From contig PITI01000215.1 in assembly GCA_004325065.1 (NCBI GenBank), positions 1 through 16,652 of the forward strand: a stretch of 16,652 nucleotides of DNA. Reading direction: 5' to 3'. The position numbers and the translations under genes were made by a program. Of the stretch, positions 9,326 through 16,652 are shown piece by piece; position 1 is the stretch's first letter; every line of letters begins with the position of its first letter. The notes beneath the pieces were generated by a model. It had not been told where the DNA came from. It was given only the letters and a program-made list of their open reading frames with translations, and did no database searches. The stretch comes from Hamiltosporidium magnivora. Its lineage: Eukaryota; Microsporidia; Dubosqiidae.

Positions 9326-10390
9326 TGGTAGACTTCACATATAGATACGACAATAATTAATAGTAAAAAGACCAAGCCATACATAAATTATTTTTTTTAA
9401 ATCGCGTTAAAAGATTCCTGCCCCAATATAGCTACCTATATATAAACCACTATTGGTTCATTACAGTTTTTTAATTTTTATGATTCCACTTTATACATGT
9501 TGAGATAAATTTGATTATTTTGATAATGAATCATAAAGCGTGGCATTATGGATAATATCCGTAAAATTTATTGCTTTAACATTCTAACTAAGACATTAAA
9601 TAATCTATTACATACTATGTATTTATATTAATTCTGCCGCAACTTCATAATTCCTTTAATAAATTGACTGAAATTTGGCAAAGTGCGATTCTCGCTGGAC
9701 AATCAGCAATATTGTGAGATTTTCACTTGTCTATCTCACACGTTAAAGAGTTCATAATTTTTTAATGTTCTTTCTTATATAAGATTGGTTAATCGATATA
9801 GATTTCTGTTTTTTTTAAGCCAAAGTTAGTGATCCAAAAAATAGAATTGAGGAACCGATTTCGACTGATAAAAGAAATATGAGGCATTATTCCGATTAAC
9901 TTACTAGGTTTTACTTATCACAAGATTGGCACATACAAATTTATATAAACAGACAATTCAATCTTTAGAATCATTCATAATGCCCAGGTAATATAAAGTA
10001 TTCCTTAAAATTTATCATTTTGTACATTGAAGTTGTATTTATTTAAAATGCAATTTTTTTTTAAATTTGCCGTAGCCTATACATTCATTTTATCCTCATA
10101 GCATTATCTCTTAATTATATTTTGATATTCATATACATTTTCTATACCAGATTACATTTCCTATATTTCAGATCTATGCTATATTAACATTTATTTTGTA
10201 AAAAAATGAATAAAGTTTAGTTAAATATACACAAAATACCATTTATAATTTATTTTTTTTCCTTTCATACCTTCTTTTTAATAATTAATTTTCCGTTTTT
10301 TGTTAATTTTTGCAAATTGAGAATAAATGTAGATTTTTAGATATTAGCAATAAATAACATTTGAAAGTATTCTAATTCAATAAAAGCATT
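9326..10390. other. AT-rich gene-less DNA
   Basis: No frame of useful length, no repeat array and no recognised transposon end. There are moderately complex stretches (9410-9460, 9660-9760) that could be decayed sequence, but none matches a family I know. Confidence 0.5.
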
Positions 10391-10427
10391 CGCATATTAC
10401 GATATATCTCATATGCGTTTTTTTTTT
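10391..10427 (+). terminator. Hairpin followed by ten T, terminator-like
   Basis: CGCATAT (10391-10397) and ATATGCG (10411-10417) form a perfect seven-base stem around a 13-base loop, directly followed by ten T (10418-10427). The shape is that of an intrinsic or Pol III-type stop, but no RNA gene is visible ahead of it. It may equally be the end of a small decayed element or chance pairing in AT-rich DNA. Confidence 0.3.
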
Positions 10428-12123
10428 AATATATAAATGACTGTAAAGTGGATTGCAATGCCTAAAAAGTGAGTTCTCAAGACAGAAAAAATTAAAGTTG
10501 AAATGAAATGCTTCAAAGCGCGTAAGTAATAAGAATTGTGTATATCATAAAAGGCATCATTAAAAAAGACAAATATCGTTGGTTCTCAATCTAATTGACA
10601 CATACATAAACTATCTATTAAAATTTTAAAAGACTTAAAGACTAACAAGCAGTAAAAGATTCATTAAAAGTTCTGGTGGTCAACTATTTATTCCGGATGG
10701 CAATATAATTAGATAGCGGTAGTTGGTTTTAAAATACAATTCTTAATATATTCTTGACCGTCTTTAGTATCAGATTATATATAAAAGACATTTCAATTAA
10801 AAAGTAAAAGATCAGGTCAAACGTGTAAATTCGGATACAGAAAATGACTACCAAAAATAACGATGAAACCGGGAGAAGGGATAGGTAAAGCACCAAAGAA
10901 TCTTTTAAGCATATAAATACCTATATATTGTGTAATAATTATATCTTCATCTATGATATCCTTCGGATAACCTGGTTCCGATAATTAACTTTCCTGGTGA
11001 CATAATTACCGAAATAAGTGCAGATATACTTGAAAATTCTATCAGAATATGTGGAATTTCAATTTTACAATCGAAAGTCTGAAATTTCTAATGACCTTTG
11101 AGAATACCTCTTAGGTACATGAAGATTGAATTAAATCCGTAACTCCAACAATTTTAATAATACATGCTAGTACAAGAATCTTAGAAAAATTTGCAAGAAC
11201 GCCTAAGTATTTTCAAGATTACAAAAAAAATATTAAAAGAAATGCGAATAATGTAATGTCATGGACTATTTGGCTCGTGGAAAACAACTTTAAATTTGAA
11301 GAAGACTTAGAAAAAATATAAAAAAAAGACTCGTTTTGATCCTTTATACATTAATTTAGGTTATTGTGACATATGTGATGATAGATAACATGGTTGAAGT
11401 AAAAAATTTTCGAATTCAATATAAAACATTTATAATTTCAGCGTAAAACAAATCCAAATCAAATTATTGAAAATAAATGAGCTTACGCATTTTACCGTTA
11501 ATTATGGTATAAATTTTAACCGAATTTTTTTGAAAGTTAATAGTACTTTAAAAAAATAAATTTGTTTTACTTACTTACTTATCCCAGTCTTCTTTAACCT
11601 CTCAGTGTCGAAGATGAACAAATGAAGGTTTTAGATTTGTTTCTTTTGATCTGTTATATCACGTTACTATAAGAAATTGGTTTATAGATCCGCTGTAGTT
11701 TATAGCCCACCAAAATTTCACAATGATTTTAAAATAATTATACACTATCACTACAATCAGAAATGTTTTAATGTTTACTTCCTTCTATACTCAAATATTT
11801 ATAAAAGTGGTATTCGTTAGCAAACCAGATTAATGCGACGGATAATCATATTATGCCAACTCACCATTTCTACTCGCTTAATTCTTTTATTTTTTACTAT
11901 ATTTAAATTGATTTTTCAAATTTAAACTAACGGTTCAACGTAAATCTTCTTGTGTAGTCTCAAAGCCCGACTAGTCTCCTATGAACAACCATAAGTTTAT
12001 TAGTCTTAATAAACACACACCATTACGCCACCATGACTGTCAAATTCTATACATTAAAATACAACTGGATACTAAAGGCAATTTTTTTCTGAAATCACTT
12101 TTTTTGCATTTTCTCAAGGCATT
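10428..12123. other. Gene-less DNA with more mixed composition
   Basis: All frames are broken at short intervals. Parts such as 10640-10900 and 10960-11120 have a base mix closer to coding sequence than the pure AT flanks, which would fit old gene or transposon remains, but no domain could be read in either orientation. A short run of three TTAC or CTTA units stands at about 11568-11580. Confidence 0.45.
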
Positions 12124-12196
12124 GTATCTTTCACTTTGAGCTTCGCCTCAGAATATCTCGATTGCCATAATAGGCAAGTATAGAATATTAAGATAC
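12124..12196 (+). ncRNA. Candidate folded RNA, unidentified
   Basis: A closing stem pairs GTATCTT (12124-12130) with AAGATAC (12190-12196), seven perfect base pairs. Inside it are two hairpins: TTTGAG (12135-12140) with CTCAGA (12147-12152), including one GU pair, and TTGCC (12162-12166) with GGCAA (12173-12177). The total of 73 bases recalls a tRNA, but there is no seven-base anticodon loop and no T arm, so I do not call one. A strong hairpin with a T run follows directly (12197-12226). The fold is seen by eye and could be chance. No known RNA family is recognised. Confidence 0.25.
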
Positions 12197-12226
12197 AGCA
12201 GATTTAATATAATCTGCTTCTTTTTT
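12197..12226 (+). terminator. Hairpin plus T run, terminator-like
   Basis: AGCAGATT (12197-12204) and AATCTGCT (12211-12218) make a perfect eight-base stem with a six-base loop, followed by TC and six T (12221-12226). A run of T is a Pol III stop, and the position right behind a possible folded RNA makes it suggestive. It may also be a chance or transposon palindrome. Confidence 0.35.
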
Positions 12227-12714
12227 AATTTAATATATTATTTTGTATTAGGAGATGTGGTCAATATAATTATAATCATATTTTCATTTCGTTGGCTTTT
12301 TAAAATATTTCCCTATTGATACTAGCTTTTTTTATATAAATTTTTAATTTTTGCTAACATTATGCTTTTTTACGCTTTACTTCATTTCTTAGTTACATAT
12401 CAAGTGTTGTTACATTCGTTATGTTGATTTTCTATATAAAAATCTCCAAATATATACCATTTTTATATTTTGTAGCTCAATTGTGTTTAAAAATACATTT
12501 GAAATAAAAAAAATCACGGTTTAATAAAAAAAATTTGAATTTAAGATTTCTATAGGAACGATTCAGAATAGATACAGCTATAGAGGATAAAGAATAACGA
12601 TATGAAGGCGGTTTGCTTGAAAATGAGCAAATAAAATCTTTGTTAAAAACACTATTGTTTGTATTTTGATGGAAATGAATCCACACTACATTTTAGGTTG
12701 TTCTATGTGAGTTT
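12227..12714. other. AT-rich gene-less DNA
   Basis: No supported gene. The longest open frame, on the minus strand at 12477-12686, has no recognisable domain and odd aromatic-rich composition, typical of chance frames in such DNA. The right end may already belong to the dispersed repeat copy B. Confidence 0.5.
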
Positions 12715-13265
12715 GTAAAATAAGGAGAAAGTCTAAAAATGGTAGAAAGTTTTCTACATAATCGTTTCTAGTTTCTATGTCTCAATATTTTAAAAATATG
12801 ACCGAGTTTTCAGGTAATTTCCATGTAGATCATTGAACATGGTGGTGTACACCAATGTAGGAAACCTAGCGCATGAGAGATACAGAGGCACATATTTATC
12901 TAAAAGCCAGTAAATATAAGCAGCAAGTTATACCTATTGATATGAAATTAGGCCAGCAGAATTGATCTCATATATTTCAGGTATATATCATAGCTAAAAG
13001 TTTAATCGGTTGAAAATATCGAATGAATAAGAATTCTGCTGGTTCCGAGGTTATCCAAGATAAGTTTCACTCGCCATAACACACCAAGCAACATATATTA
13101 ACGAATTTCTGTCTATTTTTGCACACATTAAATGTGTTTTCAACACACCTATAGATGATTGCTTGGCGATTTGGGTATCGTAAGGGATACAGATGATGTG
13201 TCGGAGTGTAAGAATATTTTTGAACCTAGAACCGTGGTAATGTTATGAAAACAATATAACACATG
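12715..13265. repeat. Decayed dispersed repeat, copy B
   Basis: The partner of 4330-4875, in the same orientation and of about the same length. Shared blocks occur in the same order: TTTCTACA near 12752, ATGTAG near 12823, AGCGCAT plus AGATAC (12868-12883), and the end from about 13183 to 13264, the best aligned part. All frames contain stops. The region has higher GC than its surroundings. The family is unknown. A Cys-containing stretch near 13195-13245 recalled the zinc ribbon of ISXO2/Merlin transposases, but too weakly for a call. Confidence 0.5.
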
Positions 13266-13750
13266 TCACGATTTTTTAAAAATGTGATATTCTTAAACAA
13301 ATGTCTTTTATTCTAATTCCGCTCTAAATATATCTGCAAATCAAAATTAAGTCGTAATAAAAATTAATTTCTCATGTTTTTAAATTATATTCTAAATTAA
13401 TAATCCTTACTCGTCAAAAAATATAAATTTTTAATCGTAAATTCAAATATTTGTTTCTTTTACAAATAAATTCACATATTTCAATTATTTTCAAAGTATT
13501 TCTTATTCTTTATTTCCTCAAAAAAATAATTCCAATAGAATATTTTTTTTATCAATTTCTTGTATAATCTTTTGCATTTCAATCATTTACAAATCATATC
13601 TACTAATCTCGTTTCTATTATTCAATCTTTCAAAAATTTGTATTGAAACCTTTCCTCCCAATTTAATTCTTAAATATTTTTTTAAAAAAAATATATTTTA
13701 ATTCAATCAAACGTTATTTTCTTTATATATCAATCCAAATCTAAGAAACA
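13266..13750. other. G-poor 5' flank of MCM6
   Basis: Plus-strand DNA very poor in G, made mostly of A, T and C, with many T runs. No frame, no RNA and no transposon is visible. It leads into the 70-bp tandem repeat; a fragment at about 13690-13705 and another at 13739-13750 resemble parts of that repeat and may be decayed units. Confidence 0.5.
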
Positions 13751-13908
13751 TTTTAATTCTTTCAAAAATATTCCTCAGTACAACACAATCTAAAAGAAAT
13801 ATTAATTAGCAAAAAATATATTTTAATTCTTTCAAAAATATTCCTCAGTACAACACAATCTAAAAGAAATATTAAATAGCAAAAAAATATATTTTAATTC
13901 TTCAAAAG
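13751..13908. repeat. 70-bp tandem repeat upstream of MCM6
   Basis: Copy 1 is 13751-13820 and copy 2 is 13821-13891. They differ by one substitution and one extra A. A third copy begins at 13892 and decays after about 17 bases. The array ends about 40 bases before the MCM6 start codon, so it covers the region where the promoter is expected. Unit 1 has 10 C and 3 G on the plus strand. Confidence 0.9.
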
Positions 13909-13930
13909 TTTTTTTTTTCAATTACAACTG

Positions 13931-13945
13931 CTTACCCCATAAAAA
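13931..13945 (+). promoter_or_regulatory. CCC-type start signal of MCM6
   Basis: CCCC at 13935-13938 stands seven bases before the ATG at 13946, in the context CTTACCCCATAAAAA. CCC-like motifs at this place are a described microsporidian signal and imply a very short 5' untranslated region. It supports both the start codon and the assignment to microsporidia. Confidence 0.6.
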
Positions 13946-16282
13946 ATGACAGATCCATCAGAAGAACTACAATCTTTATTCTATAATTTTCTTACAACTG
14001 AACCATATAAAACCAAAATTAAATCTATACTCCTTCACAATCTTCCTTTAGATATACACACTGTACCAGTATCTCTAACTGACATACAATTTTATAGCAG
14101 TGATCTTTATTCACTTATTGTTCAAACATTCTCTGCCACATCCACACTTTTAATTTCTACATTCAATACTATTTTTAATAACAGTACTGATATAAAACTC
14201 ATACCTTTGTTCGTTAATAATCCGTTTATTCATAGAATGAGACATCTCAGATCAATTTTACTTTCAAAACTTACTTCTTTCAGCGGAACAGTTACACGAG
14301 TTTCTCAAGTGAGACCAGAACTTTCAGTAGGGTGTTTTGTGTGTAAGGCATGTAATGCTACAATTCAAGATGTTCAGCAATATTCTTATTACACACTTCC
14401 TTCTACATGTCCCAACCATCTGTGTACAAATAGGAAAGCTTTTTCATTAGAAACTTCCAAATGTATTTTTTTAAATTGGCAAAAAGTCACCGTACAAGAA
14501 GATACTCATCAAACACCACCAGGTACACTTCCACGTAATATTGAGGTCATTCTTCGTAACCATCTAATAGAAAGTGTTAAACCGGGAGACAAAGCTACAT
14601 TTACAGGTACACTTACTGTAGTGCCAGAGCAACCAGGATTTATACATACAACTTTACAACCAACTCTTAGTGGAATTACTGATAACGAAAAGAAAAATAA
14701 AAATATCAAAGAAATAAATTACAGACTTTCTTTTGTTGGAGAATCAGTTGAAATACAAAACGAACAAAAAAATAATTTTATGAATTCTGATGAAAATAAA
14801 AAAAACGAATCAATTTTTAACGAAGAAAATTTTTCAAATTCGATATTAAAAAATTCTTTGAATGATAAAAATCGAACAAATAATTTTACTAATTATGAGT
14901 TGGGTATCATTTCGCATATAAAAAATTCTCCTGATTTATATAATCGGATGTCTGATTCTCTTTTTCCTTCGATACATGGACATTCTTCTATAAAGAAAGC
15001 CATTCTTCTTTTGTTGGTTGGTGGTACTTCTAAGGTTGTAAGTGGTGGTAGATTGAGAGGAGATATTAATATTTTACTGGTTGGTGATCCGGGTACGGCA
15101 AAAAGTCAATTTTTAAAACAGTGTTCTACTTTGGTATCTCGTGGTGTTTATACATCAGGGAAAGGATCGAGTGCGGCTGGATTGACTGCGAGTGTGGTTC
15201 GAGATATTGAATCTGGAGATTTCACTATCGAACCAGGTGCTCTCATGTTGGCAGATACCGGTGTCTGTTGTATCGATGAATTCGACAAAATGAATTATAA
15301 AGATCAAGTATCTATTCACGAAGCCATGGAACAGCAAACCATTACTATCAATAAAGGTGGTATAAATGCCACTTTAAACTCTCGAACAAGTGTCCTTGCA
15401 GCTTGTAATCCTGTACACGGCAGATACGATAAAAAAAAGAGTCTCAGACAAAATATCAACATGAGTGCTCCAATTATGAGTAGATTTGATCTTTATTTTG
15501 TATTAATTGATAATGTAAATTATGAAGCAGACAAAGAAATAGCAGAATATATTTTAAGAAACCATTATGAAGCTGTCAAGGATATAAATTCTAAGAATTT
15601 TCAAGAAAATGAATTTTTAGAAAAACAAACTATCAATACTACAGATTACGAGGAAAACACAAAAAATAATAAAAAAATTTTTTCAAATTTTTTGGTTAAA
15701 GAAAATTTTTTTGATTTAGAAAGTGTAAAATTATATTTAAAATATGTACGAGGATTAGAAGTTGTAATGGAAGAAAATGTTAAAGAAATTTTAGTAAAAA
15801 AATATGTAAAACTTAGAATGGACAGTTTAGTGCATTCAAACAATTATAGAATGACAGTTCGTGTTTTAGAAAGTTTAATACGTTTAAGTGAAGCCTTGGC
15901 CAAGTTACATGGAGATGTAAGTGTAAAAGAATGTTATGTAGAAGAAGCTTATAGATTGGTAATGAGTTCTGTTGTAGAAGTTAAAGGAGAAGATTTAATT
16001 GTAGAAAAAGAAGATGGAAATGTTTTTAGAGTTAAAGATAGTGATTATATGAGAGTTGTTAGTGTTTTGGTTGGTATTTTAAAAATGAGAGAAGGTTGTA
16101 AGAAAGAAGAGTTGGTTGAATTGTATTTAGAAGAAATTGAAAATTGTATTGGTGATGAGGGTGGGTTTTATAGGGAGAAGAGTGTTGTTGAGGAGGTTAT
16201 ATGTTATTTGGTAGAGAAAGAAGGGGTTTTGTATGAGGAAGGGGGTATTATTTTTATACATCCTAATTATGATGTGTGGTAA
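13946..16282 (+). CDS. MCM6: DNA replication licensing factor MCM6
   Basis: Subunit of the hexameric MCM2-7 helicase that unwinds DNA in the nucleus. The 778-residue protein has an N-terminal domain with FSGTVTRVSQVRPEL, a zinc finger C133-x2-C136...C155-x4-C160, and the motif PPGTLPRNIEVILRN, which points to MCM6 rather than another MCM. The AAA+ part has Walker A GDPGTAKS (380-387), Walker B IDEF (443-446), sensor 1 Asn 488, the hairpin around 467-478, and the arginine finger SRFDL (512-516), so it appears active. Asn- and Lys-rich linkers lie at about 245-310 and 560-590. A winged-helix-like end follows about residue 690. It is shorter than the human (about 820) and yeast (about 1,000) proteins, as usual in microsporidia. 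The start is backed by CCCC seven bases upstream. Oddly, the coding strand turns from very C-rich to very G-rich, and the last codons are part of a tandem repeat. Confidence 0.97.
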   Translation: MTDPSEELQSLFYNFLTTEPYKTKIKSILLHNLPLDIHTVPVSLTDIQFYSSDLYSLIVQTFSATSTLLISTFNTIFNNSTDIKLIPLFVNNPFIHRMRHLRSILLSKLTSFSGTVTRVSQVRPELSVGCFVCKACNATIQDVQQYSYYTLPSTCPNHLCTNRKAFSLETSKCIFLNWQKVTVQEDTHQTPPGTLPRNIEVILRNHLIESVKPGDKATFTGTLTVVPEQPGFIHTTLQPTLSGITDNEKKNKNIKEINYRLSFVGESVEIQNEQKNNFMNSDENKKNESIFNEENFSNSILKNSLNDKNRTNNFTNYELGIISHIKNSPDLYNRMSDSLFPSIHGHSSIKKAILLLLVGGTSKVVSGGRLRGDINILLVGDPGTAKSQFLKQCSTLVSRGVYTSGKGSSAAGLTASVVRDIESGDFTIEPGALMLADTGVCCIDEFDKMNYKDQVSIHEAMEQQTITINKGGINATLNSRTSVLAACNPVHGRYDKKKSLRQNINMSAPIMSRFDLYFVLIDNVNYEADKEIAEYILRNHYEAVKDINSKNFQENEFLEKQTINTTDYEENTKNNKKIFSNFLVKENFFDLESVKLYLKYVRGLEVVMEENVKEILVKKYVKLRMDSLVHSNNYRMTVRVLESLIRLSEALAKLHGDVSVKECYVEEAYRLVMSSVVEVKGEDLIVEKEDGNVFRVKDSDYMRVVSVLVGILKMREGCKKEELVELYLEEIENCIGDEGGFYREKSVVEEVICYLVEKEGVLYEEGGIIFIHPNYDVW

Positions 16283-16652
16283 GTAAAATAAGAGGTATAG
16301 TTTTTATCAGGAAGGGGGTGTTTTTAAAGTAAATTTTATTATGATGTGTGGTAAGTAAAATAAGAGGTATAGTTTTTATCAGGAAGGGGGTGTTTTTAAA
16401 GTAAATTTTATTATGATGTGTGGTAAGTAAAATAAGGGGTATAGTTTTTATCAGGAAGGGGGTGTTTTTAAAGTAAATTTTATTATGATGTGTGGTAAGT
16501 AAAATAAGGGGTATAGTTTTTATCAGGAAGGGGGTGTTTTTAAAGTAAATTTTATTATGATGTGTGGTAAGTAAAATAAGGGGTATAGTTTTTATCAGGA
16601 AGGGGGTGTTTTTAAAGTAAATTTTATTATGATGTGTGGTAAGTAAAATAAG
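16271..16652. repeat. 72-bp tandem array from the MCM6 stop codon to the window end
   Basis: Units start at 16271, 16343, 16415, 16487, 16559 and 16631, exactly 72 bases apart, giving five full copies and 22 bases of a sixth cut by the window end. Copies are nearly identical; copies 1 and 2 have AAGAGG where later ones have AAGGGG. The first copy contains the last codons of MCM6 (DVW and the stop). The previous 72 bases of coding DNA (16199-16270) share GGAAGGGGGT and ATTAT at matching places, so they look like a diverged unit. Each unit has about 19 G and 1 C on the plus strand. Confidence 0.95.

Noticed and set aside
12477..12686. 69-codon minus-strand open frame
   Set aside because: No start signal, no recognisable domain and chance-like composition.
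13183..13264. Zinc ribbon of an ISXO2/Merlin transposase in repeat copy B, and likewise at 4793-4873 in copy A
   Set aside because: The resemblance needs several frame changes and codon repairs, and no DDE part follows it in the right order. Kept only as a remark.
16279..16300. GGTAAGT at the MCM6 stop as a 5' splice site extending the protein
   Set aside because: The sequence is part of each 72-bp unit, no branch or acceptor site follows, and the protein already has a complete MCM6 layout.
16271..16652. Telomere or CRISPR array
   Set aside because: Units of 72 bp without spacers or short telomere motif. The G-rich strand towards the end recalls a telomere, but there is no other support.

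Overview
The window looks like a contig from an AT-rich microsporidian with an expanded, low-density genome. The reasons are intron-free genes, very short 5' regions, CCC-type signals a few bases ahead of start codons, a compact eukaryotic MCM6, a fungal Mrn1/Nrd1-like four-RRM protein, and long gene-less DNA full of decayed transposons. I cannot name the species from sequence alone; genera with expanded genomes such as Hamiltosporidium or Edhazardia fit the style.

Only three genes are convincing, covering about a third of the window. (1) A four-RRM RNA-binding protein lies on the minus strand at 973-2136. Its start at 2136 is preferred over 2193 because of a CCC signal, and a 72-bp tandem repeat lies upstream. 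(2) A 597-aa lysine- and isoleucine-rich protein of unknown family lies on the minus strand at 5157-6950. It has a hydrophobic secretory-type N terminus and a basic cluster that resembles a nuclear localisation signal. (3) MCM6, a subunit of the replicative helicase, lies on the plus strand at 13946-16282. It has the zinc finger, Walker A, Walker B and arginine-finger motifs, with a 70-bp tandem repeat upstream and a 72-bp tandem array that begins inside its last codons and runs off the end of the window.

The remaining DNA is gene-poor. The clearest contents are a frame-broken integrase relic with an H2C2 zinc-binding part and an rve-type core (about 7727-8515), a 232-bp hAT-type MITE with an imperfect 8-bp target-site duplication (9086-9317), and two decayed copies of one dispersed sequence (about 4330-4875 and 12715-13265). 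There are also terminator-like hairpins followed by T runs, one of them next to a possible folded RNA (12124-12226). Several hundred bases at a time (1-972, 2361-4329, 6951-7726, 9326-10390, 10428-12123, 12227-12714) hold nothing I can recognise.

The three genes show no sign of working together as a unit. They are far apart, two are on the minus strand and one on the plus, and each has its own signals. The most unusual features are the boundary-overlapping 70-72 bp tandem arrays and the extreme reversal from C-rich to G-rich along the coding strand of MCM6.
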